Of a stretch of DNA of 64,000 bases, positions 29,967-39,311 are shown piece after piece. Position numbers and translations under genes: made by a program. A model generated the notes under the pieces. That model had not been told where the DNA came from and made no database searches. It saw nothing but the letters and a program-made list of their open reading frames with translations. The stretch spans positions 1 to 64,000 of the forward strand of contig NZ_BCSJ01000017.1 of the NCBI RefSeq assembly GCF_001570805.1. The letters run 5' to 3'. The DNA comes from Brevibacterium epidermidis NBRC 14811. Lineage in GTDB: Bacteria; Actinomycetota; Actinomycetes; Actinomycetales; Brevibacteriaceae. Each line of letters begins with the position of its first letter. Position 1 is the stretch's first letter.

Positions 29967-32072
29967 TTACTCTCCGCCGCGCACCTTCTGGATGATCTCC
30001 TCGGCAACAGCCTTCGGGACCTCCGCATAGCTGGAGAAAGTCATCGAGTACACCGCACGGCCCTGGGTCTTCGACCGCAGATCACCGATGTAACCGAACA
30101 TCTCCGAGAGCGGGACCACAGCCTTGACGACCTTCACACCGGAAGCATCGTCCATCGACTGAATCTGTCCACGCCGGGAATTCAGGTCGCCGATGACGTC
30201 ACCCATGTATTCCTCAGGGGTACGCACCTCGACGTCCATGACCGGTTCGAGAAGAACCGGGTTCGCCCGCTGGACGGCCTCCTTGAAGACCATCGAACCG
30301 GCGATCTTGAATGCCATCTCCGAAGAGTCGACATCGTGGTAGGCGCCATCGACCAGAGTGGCCTTGACACCGACCATGGGGTAACCGGCGAGGGCACCGA
30401 ACTGCATGGCGTCCTGGATGCCGGCGTCGACGCTCGGAATGTACTCGCGCGGAACGCGTCCGCCCGTGATGGCATTCTCGAACTCGTAAATCGTATCGCC
30501 TTCGACCTCGAGGGGCTCGAAGGTGACCTGGACCTTCGCGAACTGTCCCGATCCACCCGTCTGCTTCTTGTGGGTGTAATCGTACTTCTCGACAGTGCGA
30601 CGGATGGTCTCACGGTAGGCGACCTGCGGCTTGCCGACGTTCGCCTCGACCTTGAACTCGCGACGCATGCGGTCGACGAGGATGTCGAGGTGCAGCTCGC
30701 CCATTCCGCGGATGACCGTCTGGCCGGTCTCCTCGTCAAGCTCGACCTGGTAGGTCGGGTCTTCCTTGACGAACTTCTGGATGGCCGAGGACAGCTTCTC
30801 CTGGTCGCTCTTGGTCTTGGGCTCGATGGCCACGGAGATCACAGGCTCCGGGAAGGTCATCGATTCGAGTGCGATCGGGTTGGCCGGGTCGCTCAGCGTA
30901 TCGCCCGTCGTGGTCTCCTTGAGACCGATGAAGGCGTAGATGTGACCAGCGAATGCCTCTTCGACAGGGTTCTCCTTGTTGGAGTGCATCTGGAAGAGCT
31001 TGCCGACGCGTTCCTTCTTGCCCGAGGTGGTGTTGAGCACCTGGTCGCCGGACTTCACGTGACCGGAGTACACACGCACGTAGGTCAGCGATCCGAAGAA
31101 CGGGTGAGAGGCGACCTTGAAGGCCAGAGCCGAGAACGGCTCGTCCGTCGAGGGCTTGCGGGTCAGATCCTCTTCTTCGTTGCTCGGGTTGTGTCCGATC
31201 ATCGGAGGCACGTCGAGCGGCGAGGGGAGGTAGTCGATGACCGCGTTGAGCATGGGCTGCACGCCCTTGTTCTTGTACGCGGAACCGCACATGACCGGGA
31301 AGGCCTCGGACTTGATGACGAGTTCACGGATGCCGGCCTTGATGTCAGCGGTCGTGAGCTCTTCGCCTTCGAGGTACTTGTCCATGAGCTCTTCCGAGCT
31401 CTCGGCAACGTCCTCGACGAGCTGCGCACGGTACTGAACAGCCTTTTCCTTGAGATCCTCGGGGATCTCGATCTCGGTGATGTCCTGACCCATCTTGGTC
31501 TCGTCGGGCCAGACATAGGCCGTCATCTCAAGCAGGTCGACGACACCGGCGAATTCGCTTTCGGCACCGATCGGCAGCTGGATGACCAGCGGCTTCGCGC
31601 CGAGGCGCTCCTTGATGGTGTCGACGGTGAAGTAGAAGTCAGCACCGAGCTTGTCCATCTTGTTGACGAAGCAGACGCGCGGGACGTCGTACTTGTCGGC
31701 CTGACGCCACACGGTCTCCGACTGGGGCTCAACGCCCTCCTTGCCGTCGAACACTGCGACGGCACCGTCGAGGACGCGCAGCGAACGCTCGACCTCGACC
31801 GTGAAGTCAACGTGACCGGGGGTGTCGATGATGTTGATCTGGTTGTCGTTCCAGTAGCAGGTCGTCGCGGCCGACGTGATCGTGATGCCGCGTTCCTTCT
31901 CCTGGTCCATCCAGTCCATGGTGCCGGCGCCGTCGTGGGTCTCGCCCATCTTGTAGTTCACGCCGGTGTAGAAGAGGATGCGTTCGGTCGTAGTTGTCTT
32001 ACCGGCATCGATGTGGGCCATGATGCCGATATTACGGACCTTGTTCAGGTCGCTGAGCACGTCAAGTGCCAC
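29967..32072 (-). CDS. fusA: elongation factor G
   Basis: 701 residues. GTPase motifs [23 protein letters not shown] and NKMDKLG are intact; domains II-V follow, ending [16 protein letters not shown]. Drives translocation, and ribosome recycling with RRF. 99 bases after rpsG; the gap carries a stem-loop. Confidence 0.98.
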   Translation of the reverse strand: MALDVLSDLNKVRNIGIMAHIDAGKTTTTERILFYTGVNYKMGETHDGAGTMDWMDQEKERGITITSAATTCYWNDNQINIIDTPGHVDFTVEVERSLRVLDGAVAVFDGKEGVEPQSETVWRQADKYDVPRVCFVNKMDKLGADFYFTVDTIKERLGAKPLVIQLPIGAESEFAGVVDLLEMTAYVWPDETKMGQDITEIEIPEDLKEKAVQYRAQLVEDVAESSEELMDKYLEGEELTTADIKAGIRELVIKSEAFPVMCGSAYKNKGVQPMLNAVIDYLPSPLDVPPMIGHNPSNEEEDLTRKPSTDEPFSALAFKVASHPFFGSLTYVRVYSGHVKSGDQVLNTTSGKKERVGKLFQMHSNKENPVEEAFAGHIYAFIGLKETTTGDTLSDPANPIALESMTFPEPVISVAIEPKTKSDQEKLSSAIQKFVKEDPTYQVELDEETGQTVIRGMGELHLDILVDRMRREFKVEANVGKPQVAYRETIRRTVEKYDYTHKKQTGGSGQFAKVQVTFEPLEVEGDTIYEFENAITGGRVPREYIPSVDAGIQDAMQFGALAGYPMVGVKATLVDGAYHDVDSSEMAFKIAGSMVFKEAVQRANPVLLEPVMDVEVRTPEEYMGDVIGDLNSRRGQIQSMDDASGVKVVKAVVPLSEMFGYIGDLRSKTQGRAVYSMTFSSYAEVPKAVAEEIIQKVRGGE

Positions 32073-32116
32073 GGTGTCTCTCTCTCAATCGATGATTTGC
32101 TCGACTCCCCTGCACA

Positions 32117-32156
32117 GCCGGCCGGCAGCTCTCGCGGACGAGGTCCGCCGACCGGC
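32117..32156 (-). promoter_or_regulatory. nested stem-loop between rpsG and fusA
   Basis: GCCGGCCGGC (32117-32126) pairs with GCCGACCGGC (32147-32156) with one G-U on the minus-strand RNA, and encloses a 6-bp hairpin GCGGAC-CTC-GTCCGC. It may be an intercistronic attenuator or stabiliser. Confidence 0.4.
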
Positions 32157-32171
32157 GCACAGAGCAGACGA

Positions 32172-32642
32172 TTACCAGCGGTAGTGGGCGAAGGCCTTGT
32201 TGGACTCGGCCATCTTGTGAGTGTCCTCGCGACGCTTGACTGCTGCGCCGAGGCCGTTGCCGGCGTCGAGGATCTCATTCATGAGTCGTTCGGTCATGGT
32301 CTTCTCACGACGCTGGCGGGAGTATCCCACGAGCCACCGCAGAGCCAGGGTGGTCGAACGAGCCGGACGAACATCAATCGGCACCTGGTAGGTCGCGCCG
32401 CCGACGCGGCGGGAGCGGACCTCGAGGGACGGACGGATGTTGTCGAGAGCCTTCTTCAGGTTGACAACGGGATCGTTGCCGTTCTTCTCGCGGGTGCCTT
32501 CGAGGGCACCGTAGACGATCCGCTCTGCGGTCGAGCGCTTGCCGTCGAGCAGGATCTTGTTGATCAGCTGCGTGACGAGCGGTGAACTGAAGACCGGGTC
32601 AACGACGATCGGTCGCTTGGGTGCAGGACCTTTACGTGGCAT
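32172..32642 (-). CDS. rpsG: 30S ribosomal protein S7 (uS7)
   Basis: 156 residues from ATG 32642 ([18 protein letters not shown]); longer in-frame starts lie antisense-like within rps[55 protein letters not shown] (in part) and the C-terminal [12 protein letters not shown] are diagnostic. One-base overlap with rpsL (TAATG). Organises the 30S head. Confidence 0.98.
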   Translation of the reverse strand: MPRKGPAPKRPIVVDPVFSSPLVTQLINKILLDGKRSTAERIVYGALEGTREKNGNDPVVNLKKALDNIRPSLEVRSRRVGGATYQVPIDVRPARSTTLALRWLVGYSRQRREKTMTERLMNEILDAGNGLGAAVKRREDTHKMAESNKAFAHYRW

Positions 32643-33016
32643 TACTTCTTCTCCCTCTTCGCACCGTACTTGCTGCGGGCCTGCTGGCGACCCTTGACGC
32701 CCTGGGTGTCGAGCGAACCGCGGACGATCCGGTAGCGAACACCGGGCAGATCCTTGACGCGGCCACCGCGCACGAGCACGATCGAGTGCTCCTGCAGGTT
32801 GTGTCCCTCGCCCGGGATGTAGGCGGTCACCTCGATCTGGCTCGAAAGCTTGACACGAGCGACCTTGCGAAGAGCCGAGTTCGGCTTCTTGGGGGTAGTG
32901 GTGTACACACGGGTGCACACTCCACGACGCTGCGGGCTGCCCTTGAGGGCAGGAGCGTCTGATCCTGCTGTATTGACATGCCGTCCCTTGCGGACGAGCT
33001 GTTGGATTGTCGGCAC
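32642..33016 (-). CDS. rpsL: 30S ribosomal protein S12 (uS12)
   Basis: 124 residues, GTG start at 33016. [24 protein letters not shown] and [17 protein letters not shown] are intact, with lysines at both classical streptomycin-resistance positions, predicting a streptomycin-sensitive allele. First gene of rpsL-rpsG-fusA-tuf after a leader of about 290 nt. Confidence 0.98.
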   Translation of the reverse strand: MPTIQQLVRKGRHVNTAGSDAPALKGSPQRRGVCTRVYTTTPKKPNSALRKVARVKLSSQIEVTAYIPGEGHNLQEHSIVLVRGGRVKDLPGVRYRIVRGSLDTQGVKGRQQARSKYGAKREKK

Positions 33017-33309
33017 TAAGCGTTCTCCATTTGCTTCTCGATAGACCTAATTCCCAATTCCGGCCACGACCGCAGTCGTCTCTGTGAACCGTGGGACATA
33101 TCCGACTGAACACCGGGTGAAGCTTGGCTCCCGATGCCAGTAACCACGCGAGTCGTCGACCCCTGCGCCCGGGTGTGTCGCAAGGACACGGAAGCGCAGC
33201 AGCGACTTCTCGGCGGCCTGCATCGAAGACTTCTCTCAGGGATTCCGGGCCTCACAGAACACCCGGCAGGATCAATCGACGACGCAGATAACACAATCAG
33301 TCGCCTACC

Positions 33310-33339
33310 AGAATATCTCTCTCGAGCACATCTGGTCAA
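33310..33339 (-). promoter_or_regulatory. str operon promoter
   Basis: Minus strand TTGACC (33339-33334), 18-bp spacer, TATTCT (33315-33310). Close to consensus. It shares the 11-mer TTGACCAGATG with the rpoB promoter. Confidence 0.65.
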
Positions 33340-33424
33340 AATGGCGATCATCCATTCTATCGCGCCGCACTGCTGAAATCACGCAGCAACGCCATATCCA
33401 CTGAGATCACGCTCCTCACCTCGG

Positions 33425-33477
33425 AAGACACTGCCCCTCCCCTCTCAAGACACAGATCCTCCCCCTCGCAAGACACT
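33425..33477 (+). repeat. three AAGACAC repeats at 22-23 bp spacing
   Basis: AAGACAC begins at 33425, 33447 and 33470, each followed by TG or AG and a pyrimidine-rich run. The two-helical-turn phasing suggests protein binding on one DNA face, between the str and furA promoters. Confidence 0.5.
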
Positions 33478-33582
33478 GATCCGAGACATATGCCTGACCT
33501 GTCGAAGAACCACACCGGACTCGCAGCCGCACCGACAACGGCCACGGTCGGCCGCCTCGACGAGCGTCCATCGATGCTTTCC

Positions 33583-33617
33583 TTGACTCATTCAAAAGAA
33601 GCAGGCATTCTGGTGCT
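33583..33617 (+). promoter_or_regulatory. leaderless furA promoter
   Basis: TTGACT (33583-33588), 17-bp spacer, CATTCT (33606-33611), then six bases to GTG 33618. No Shine-Dalgarno is present. Mycobacterial furA is also reported to be transcribed from about its start codon. The A/T-rich -35/-10 interval is the likely FurA operator. Confidence 0.6.
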
Positions 33618-34094
33618 GTGAACGGGACGAAGCATGACCACGACGAAGACGCTGCCGCGGCTCTGCGGCAGACGTCGCTGCGCGTGACGAAACAGCGGGT
33701 CGCAGTTCTCGATGCCGTGCGGGACCATCCGCATGCGGACACCGAGACCGTCATCCGCTCCGTCCGCGAATCGCTGCCGTCGGTCTCCCACCAGGCCGTC
33801 TACGATTCGCTCCACACTCTCACCGAGGTGGGGCTCGTCCGCTGCATCCAGCCTTCTGGCTCTGTGGCTCGTTATGAACGTCGTATCGGGGACAACCACC
33901 ATCATCTGGTGTGCCGCTCGTGCAATCTCATCGTCGATGTCGACTGCACGGTCGGTCAGGCTCCGTGCCTGACTCCGTCTCACGATGCAGGGTTCATCAT
34001 CGAACAGGCCGAAGTGACGTTCTGGGGCCTGTGCCCCGACTGCGCTGCTGCCGGTGCTCAGTCGACCGACGGCGGTCAGCTCTCGGCCGTGTGA
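33618..34094 (+). CDS. furA: FurA-type redox/iron repressor of katG
   Basis: 158 residues, GTG start. Fur-family winged helix (about 18-78: [34 protein letters not shown]), then [17 protein letters not shown] and FWGLCPDC, giving two CxxC pairs at Cys99/102 and Cys139/142. FurA represses itself and katG and is released by peroxide. It lies directly upstream of katG in the same orientation, as in mycobacteria and Streptomyces. Confidence 0.93.
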   Translation: MNGTKHDHDEDAAAALRQTSLRVTKQRVAVLDAVRDHPHADTETVIRSVRESLPSVSHQAVYDSLHTLTEVGLVRCIQPSGSVARYERRIGDNHHHLVCRSCNLIVDVDCTVGQAPCLTPSHDAGFIIEQAEVTFWGLCPDCAAAGAQSTDGGQLSAV

Positions 34095-34215
34095 CTCCAG
34101 GCTTTCGTTCACCACCACCCGTCTTCTTCCGAGGACACGACTATGCCCTTTTCAAGAGGGTGGCCCATCCCGTCATCCGAGTCGTCGACCGCGGCTCGAC
34201 TGTGAAAGGAACACA

Positions 34216-36423
34216 ATGACCAACCCGACCACCGGCGGCTGCCCCGTCAGCCACACCACCACGGAGCCGGCGACGGCGCCGGATTCCGGCCAGCTGGTCA
34301 ACCCAGTCCAGGGCGATGCCAACGCACAGTGGTGGCCCAACCGCCTCAACCTCAAGATCCTCGCCAAGGGTCAGCCTGCGCGCGATCCCATGGATCCGGA
34401 TTTCGACTACGAAGCCGAATTCAACAGCCTCGACTACTTCGCGCTCAAGGCCGATATCGAAGCGCTGCAGAAGGAGAACCAGGAATGGTGGACAGCTGAC
34501 TTCGGCAACTACGGTCCATTCATGGTCCGCATGGCCTGGCACTCGGCCGGCACCTACCGTGTGCAGGACGGCCGAGGCGGCGGAGGCGAGGGACAGCAGC
34601 GCTTCGCTCCGCTGAACTCCTGGCCCGACAACGTCCTGCTCGACAAAGCCCGCCGTCTGCTGTGGCCGGTGAAGAAGAAGTACGGCAAGAAGATCTCCTG
34701 GGCCGACTTGTTCATCCTCGCCGGAAACGTCGCCCTCGAGCAGATGGGCTTCAAGCCCTTCGGCTTCGCCGGCGGCCGCGCCGATGTGTGGGAGCCGGAC
34801 AACGACGTGTACTGGGGTTCGGAGAACGAATGGCTCGGCACCGACAAGCGCTACGTGGGCAACGGCGAGCTGCAGAAGCCGCTGGCCGCGACGACCATGG
34901 GCCTCATCTACGTCAACCCGGAAGGCCCCGAGGGCGAGCCCGATCCGCTGAAGTCGGCACTCGAGATCCGTGAGACCTTCGCCCGGATGGCGATGAACGA
35001 TGAGGAGACCGTCGCCCTCATCGCCGGCGGACACACCTTCGGCAAGACCCACGGTGCGGCTCCCGAATCCCACAAGGGCGCCGATCCCGAGGCTGCTCCT
35101 CTCGAAGAGCAGGGTCTGGGCTGGCGCAGCGACTTCGGTTCCGGACAGGGCAACGACACCGTCGGCAGCGGCATCGAGGTCACCTGGACCTACCACCCGA
35201 CCCGCTGGGACAACGAGTTCTTCCACATCCTCTTCGCCTACGAGTGGGAGGTCTTCGAGAACGAAGGCGGTCACCTGCAGTGGCGTCCCAAGGACGGCGG
35301 CGGTGACGATATGGTGCCGATGGCCCAGGGCACGGAACGTCGTGAGCCCCGCATGCTCACCACCGACCTGGCGCTGCGCTTCGACCCGATCTACGGTGAG
35401 ATCTCGCGTCGTTTCAAGGACGACCAGAAGGCCTTCGAGGACGCCTTCGCTCGCGCTTGGTTCAAGCTCACCCACCGTGACATGGGTCCGGCTACTCGCT
35501 ACCTCGGTCCCGAAGCTCCGACCGAGGAGCTCATCTGGCAGGATCCGGTCCCGGCTGGAACCCCGCTCGACGAGTCCGGTCTCGAAGCCGTCAAGGCTGC
35601 TGTCCGTGAGTCCGGGCTGACCGTCTCGCAGCTCGTGTCGACGACCTGGGCCGCAGCCTCGTCGCACCGTGTCTCGGACATGCGCGGCGGCATCAACGGC
35701 GGACGTCTCCGCCTCGAGCCGCAGCGCAGCTGGGAAGCCAACGAGCCCGCGAAGCTGGAGCAGGTTCTGCCCGTCCTCGAAGGCATCGCCGAGTCGACCG
35801 GAGCATCGTTCGCCGACGTGCTGGCCATCGCCGGTGCCGTCGGAGTCGAGACCGCTGCGAAGGCCGCCGGGCACGATGTCACCGTGCCGGTGTCCACCGG
35901 TCGTGGAGATGCCACCCAGGAGCAGACCGATGTGCATTCCTTCGGCTTCCTCGAGCCGACGCACGACGGCTTCCGCAACTACCTCAGCGAAGGCCTTCCG
36001 CTCAAGGCCGAGTACCTGCTGCTCGACAAGGCCAGCCTGCTCGGGCTGACTCCGCCCGAGCTGACCGTCCTCATCGGCGGACTGCGCGTTCTCGGCGTGA
36101 ACCACGGAGACTCCGAACTCGGCGTCCTCACCGATCGTCCGGGCGAGCTGACGAATGACTTCTTCGTCAACCTCCTCGAACTCGGCAACGCGTGGAAGCC
36201 GGTCGGCGACTCCGAGACCGCCGAAGAATACGAATGCTTCTCGCCCTCCGGTGAGAAGCTGTGGTCCGGCAGCCGTGTGGACCTGCTCTTCGGTGCGAAC
36301 TCCGAACTGCGCGCCCTCGCCGAGGTCTACGGATCCGATGACGCCGGTGCGAAGTTCGTCGCCGACTTCGTCAAGGTCTGGACGAAGCTCGTCGAGGCCG
36401 ATCGGTACGATCTCAAGCGCTGA
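34216..36423 (+). CDS. katG: catalase-peroxidase KatG
   Basis: 735 residues from ATG 34216, preceded by AAAGGA. Distal haem pocket Arg105/Trp108/His109 ([12 protein letters not shown]), the Tyr of LIYVNPEGP and the Met of RMAMNDEET that form the Met-Tyr-Trp adduct, and proximal His in [10 protein letters not shown] are all present. The second, catalytically inactive domain follows. The Ser of GSGIEVTW, equivalent to the isoniazid-resistance hotspot, is wild type. Detoxifies H2O2; co-transcribed with furA across a 121-base spacer. Confidence 0.97.
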   Translation: MTNPTTGGCPVSHTTTEPATAPDSGQLVNPVQGDANAQWWPNRLNLKILAKGQPARDPMDPDFDYEAEFNSLDYFALKADIEALQKENQEWWTADFGNYGPFMVRMAWHSAGTYRVQDGRGGGGEGQQRFAPLNSWPDNVLLDKARRLLWPVKKKYGKKISWADLFILAGNVALEQMGFKPFGFAGGRADVWEPDNDVYWGSENEWLGTDKRYVGNGELQKPLAATTMGLIYVNPEGPEGEPDPLKSALEIRETFARMAMNDEETVALIAGGHTFGKTHGAAPESHKGADPEAAPLEEQGLGWRSDFGSGQGNDTVGSGIEVTWTYHPTRWDNEFFHILFAYEWEVFENEGGHLQWRPKDGGGDDMVPMAQGTERREPRMLTTDLALRFDPIYGEISRRFKDDQKAFEDAFARAWFKLTHRDMGPATRYLGPEAPTEELIWQDPVPAGTPLDESGLEAVKAAVRESGLTVSQLVSTTWAAASSHRVSDMRGGINGGRLRLEPQRSWEANEPAKLEQVLPVLEGIAESTGASFADVLAIAGAVGVETAAKAAGHDVTVPVSTGRGDATQEQTDVHSFGFLEPTHDGFRNYLSEGLPLKAEYLLLDKASLLGLTPPELTVLIGGLRVLGVNHGDSELGVLTDRPGELTNDFFVNLLELGNAWKPVGDSETAEEYECFSPSGEKLWSGSRVDLLFGANSELRALAEVYGSDDAGAKFVADFVKVWTKLVEADRYDLKR

Positions 36424-36492
36424 TCCGAATGGTCGCTTCACCGAGGTGACACTTCGGTGCTCCCCCGCCGACGCGGCACAGCGCTGATTGCC

Positions 36493-36528
36493 GACGATGC
36501 CCCCATCGATTTCGATGGGGGCATCGTC
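36493..36528. terminator. bidirectional terminator after katG
   Basis: 17-bp perfect palindrome (36493-36509 with 36512-36528; GACGATGCCCCCATCGA arm). It lies between convergent katG and the Gly/Gln/Asn-rich protein gene. Confidence 0.85.
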
Positions 36529-36564
36529 ATATCCGATCCGCCTCGTTCCGTGCGGACAGCGTGG

Positions 36565-36954
36565 TCACTCGTCCCCGTTGCTTCCGTCCTGCGTATCCGG
36601 CATACCGTTCGACTGACCTCCCGACGTCCCATCGCCGTTCGTTTGACCACCGTCCGCTTGCGCACCGTCCGCTTGCGCACCGTTCGCTTGCTCGCCGTTC
36701 GTTTGTCCGCCGGGCATTCCGCCGCCGTCGGGCTGGCCGCCGTTCTGCCCGCCTCCCATCCGTCCGGGGCCGTTCTGTCCGCCCGGTCCCTGGCTGGTGC
36801 TGGAATCACCTGCGACCATGACGGCCGATGCCCCGACCGCTCCGCCGGCCAGTCCCCCGACGACGAACAGCGCCGAACCGGCAAGGATCGCGGGGACGAG
36901 AGGCACTCGTCGCTTCGGTTTTGAATTCGAGTCGGGCTGTTGGTTCTCGTTCAT
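36565..36954 (-). CDS. single-TM protein with Gly/Gln/Asn-rich repetitive tail
   Basis: 129 residues from ATG 36954, preceded by AAAAGGAG; an upstream in-frame ATG is less well placed. Polar, basic N-terminus (NSKPKRR), one TM helix (about 22-46, VPAILAGSALFVVGGLAGGAVG), then an external low-complexity region with about five pentapeptides of form xQ(A/T)(N/D)G and GGQ/PGG runs. Encoded by 15-bp tandem DNA repeats near 36640-36716. It is co-oriented with the downstream-listed HK/RR genes, and its upstream gap to the kinase stop is 116 bases. No family recognised. Confidence 0.7.
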   Translation of the reverse strand: MNENQQPDSNSKPKRRVPLVPAILAGSALFVVGGLAGGAVGASAVMVAGDSSTSQGPGGQNGPGRMGGGQNGGQPDGGGMPGGQTNGEQANGAQADGAQADGGQTNGDGTSGGQSNGMPDTQDGSNGDE

Positions 36955-37070
36955 GGAATCTCCTTTTGTTGACGGTGATTCCATACTCGCTACCTGCGCT
37001 GTCGTCGGCCCCAGCCGAGGCTGTGTCCGAACTGTGCCTTCGAGAACCCGCTCGGGGCCCGCTGTCGTCT

Positions 37071-38582
37071 TCAGGCGGTCGGCAGCCGCAGTTCGAAGGT
37101 CGCGCCGTCGTCTGAGCTCGACATCGTGATGCTGCCGTGCATGAGTTCGACGAGGCCTGAGGCGATTGCCAGGCCCAGACCCGATGACCCGCCTTCGACT
37201 CCCGATCGGCGTGTCCGTGAGGGGTCTCCGCGAACGAAGCGGTCGAACACCGTGTCCCGAATCTCCGGCGGGATGCCGGGACCGTCGTCGCCGATGCGGA
37301 TGGCCACGACATCGCTGGGGGTCTTCCCTGCCACCGGCTTCCGCACACTCGCGGCCGAGACGCTTACCTGCGTGCCAGGAGGAGTGTGCACGCAGGCGTT
37401 CGTCAGCACGATCGATACGACACGTCGCACATGGTCGAGGGCTCCGCGGACCTCAAGAGGTTCCGGGGGCACATCGAGGATGAGCGAATGGTCGGGGTTG
37501 ACCACGTGGGCGTCTTCGACGAGTTCGACCAGCATCGATGACACATCGACAGTGTCCTCCTTCGTCGGCTGCCGACCGGCCTCCAGACGGGCCAGGAGCA
37601 GCAGGTCATCGACCAGTGAGGACATCCGCATCGCTCCAGAATCGATCTTCGCCAAGGAGGTGGTCACCTCGGCGGGCAGATCATCGCGGTACGGCCGGGT
37701 GAGGTCGGCCCAGCCGCGGATCGTCGCGATCGGCGTGCGCAGCTCATGGGAGGCATCGGCGACGAACCGGCGCATCTGCTCGGTGCCCCGGTAGCGCTCG
37801 TCGAGGGCGGTCCCGACGTGGTCGAGCATCCGATTGACCGCGGAGCCGACATCGCCGACCTCGGTCCCGGGCACCGCAAGTTCCGACGGCACACGCAGCG
37901 CGAGCTCAGGTTTTCCGGCGCTGAGCTCGAGGTCAGCGACCTCGCGCGCGGTGTGGGCGACGTCCCTGAGATCGCGCAGCTGGCGGTGGATGATGACAGC
38001 CATGAGGCCGGCGGTGATGAGTACCCCGATGAGAACGACGAATGCGGTCGTCCAAGCTGTGCGATCCAAGGCAGCGTCGACGCTGCCCTGCGGAACCCCG
38101 TAGACGGTCGTCGTTCCGTCGTCGTCGAAGGCCACGACCCGGTAGGCGCCGAACCCGGGCACGCGCACGGATTCGTGGCTGGTCTCACTGACCCCGGGTT
38201 CGACCGCCAGCAGAGCCTCGATCGCGTCCGAGGACAGGGCCCGGGGACGGTTCAGCCCCGCCTCGGCGATGAGCCCTTCTCCCCCGCCGCCGGAGTCGAC
38301 GACGGCGAGCGCACCGTCACCGACTCCCGGCTGGAAGAGGAACCGCAGAGCCGAATCGACCGCCGACGCCGAGTCGGTGCGCGGTCCCGCACCGGGGCCG
38401 GAGCCGGGTCCGCCGGACCGCGCATGCGACGTCATCGACGTCAGCTGCGCGTCGAGGTCGGACATCAGAGAGGTGCGTACGCTCAACCACGAGGCTGCTC
38501 CGATTCCCGTGCCGACGAGCAGCAGAACGAGACCGGCGAGGACGATGAGCCTCGTCTGCAGCCGCCACCGTCGCAGTCTCAC
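37071..38582 (-). CDS. two-component sensor histidine kinase
   Basis: 503 residues: TM1 (about 13-35), extracytoplasmic sensor domain (36-177) with a Gly/Pro-rich SGGPGSGPGAGP run, TM2 (178-199), HAMP-like linker, HisKA with phospho-acceptor His279 (FVADASHELRTPIATIRGW), and HATPase_c with N box (LTNACVHTPPG), GDDGPGIPP and GGSSGLGLAIA. Its ATG overlaps the response-regulator stop by four bases. The architecture resembles mycobacterial TcrY/PrrB-like kinases. Flanking glycosyltransferase genes suggest an envelope signal. Confidence 0.92.
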   Translation of the reverse strand: MRLRRWRLQTRLIVLAGLVLLLVGTGIGAASWLSVRTSLMSDLDAQLTSMTSHARSGGPGSGPGAGPRTDSASAVDSALRFLFQPGVGDGALAVVDSGGGGEGLIAEAGLNRPRALSSDAIEALLAVEPGVSETSHESVRVPGFGAYRVVAFDDDGTTTVYGVPQGSVDAALDRTAWTTAFVVLIGVLITAGLMAVIIHRQLRDLRDVAHTAREVADLELSAGKPELALRVPSELAVPGTEVGDVGSAVNRMLDHVGTALDERYRGTEQMRRFVADASHELRTPIATIRGWADLTRPYRDDLPAEVTTSLAKIDSGAMRMSSLVDDLLLLARLEAGRQPTKEDTVDVSSMLVELVEDAHVVNPDHSLILDVPPEPLEVRGALDHVRRVVSIVLTNACVHTPPGTQVSVSAASVRKPVAGKTPSDVVAIRIGDDGPGIPPEIRDTVFDRFVRGDPSRTRRSGVEGGSSGLGLAIASGLVELMHGSITMSSSDDGATFELRLPTA

Positions 38583-39295
38583 TGCTCCGCCCGCAGGATG
38601 TAGCCGGCCCCGCGCTTCGTATGGAAGAGATTCGGCAGGTCCGGGAACGGTGCGTCGATCTTCTTCCGCAGGTAGGAGACGTAGAGTTCGACGATGTTTC
38701 CGTTGCCGCCGAAATCGTAGTCCCAGACCCGGTCGAGGATCTGCGCCTTCGACAGGACTGCCCGCGGGTTGCGCATGAACAGCAGCAGCACTTCGAATTC
38801 GCGAGCCGTGAGTTCGATCTGCTGACCGGCACGCGTGACTTCGTGGGAGCGTTCGTCGAGTTCGAGGTCGCCGACCCGCAGCACATCCTCGTCGTCGGTC
38901 GACCCCACCGGTCCGCTGCGGCGCAGTCGGGCCTCGATCCGGGCAATGACCTCATCGAGGTTGAACGGCTTCGTCACATAGTCATCCCCGCCGAGGCGCA
39001 GCCCCGTGAGCCGATCATCGACCTCGTCGCGGGCGGAGAGGAAGACGACCGGGGTGTCGATGCCCTCGCCCCTGATCTTTTCGATGACGGCGAAACCGTC
39101 GAGGTCGGGCAGCATGACATCGAGGACGATCGCGTCGAAGTGTTCGCTTCTGGCCAGAGCCACCGCTTCTCGACCGGTGCCGACTCCCTCGGCGTCCCAT
39201 CCGCGCACTCGGCAAGCCATGACGAGGAGTTCGGCGAGATTTGCTTCGTCATCGACGATGAGGATGCGTGCCGGCGGGTTCTCGGTCGGAATCAT
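38579..39295 (-). CDS. OmpR-family response regulator
   Basis: 238 residues. Receiver with acidic pair Asp15/Asp16, phospho-acceptor Asp59 (IVLDVMLPDLDG) and Lys109 (DDYVTKPF); C-terminal winged helix (about 140-236) with ELTAREFEVLLLFMRNPRAVLSK and YVSYLRKKID. Pairs with the downstream histidine kinase (four-base overlap). It starts 16 bases after the GT39-like gene ends, so it may be co-transcribed with the glycosyltransferases. Confidence 0.94.
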   Translation of the reverse strand: MIPTENPPARILIVDDEANLAELLVMACRVRGWDAEGVGTGREAVALARSEHFDAIVLDVMLPDLDGFAVIEKIRGEGIDTPVVFLSARDEVDDRLTGLRLGGDDYVTKPFNLDEVIARIEARLRRSGPVGSTDDEDVLRVGDLELDERSHEVTRAGQQIELTAREFEVLLLFMRNPRAVLSKAQILDRVWDYDFGGNGNIVELYVSYLRKKIDAPFPDLPNLFHTKRGAGYILRAEQ

Positions 39296-39311
39296 AGAAC
39301 GATTATCCCCC

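Larger units (their letters stand above)
33017..33617. other. divergent region rpsL / furA
   Basis: 601 bases without a credible gene. It holds the str promoter (33310-33339, minus) with a leader of about 290 nt in which I see no recognised element, three phased AAGACAC repeats (33425-33477), and the furA promoter (33583-33611, plus). Open frames here have no recognisable protein character. Confidence 0.7.

Noticed and set aside
29931..32585. 884-residue plus-strand open frame opposite fusA
   Set aside because: Antisense shadow of fusA/rpsG in a high-GC genome; composition is Asp/Gly/Val/Arg-rich without domains. Similar long antisense frames opposite rpoB (49724-51976), rpoC, katG and glyA were rejected for the same reason.
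33134..33376. Small open frames in the str leader
   Set aside because: Arg/Ser-rich low-quality frames without a ribosome binding site or homologous character; the region is better explained as leader plus promoter.
34141..36441. 766-residue minus-strand open frame opposite katG
   Set aside because: katG is certain on the plus strand; the frame has no ribosome binding site or recognisable domain.
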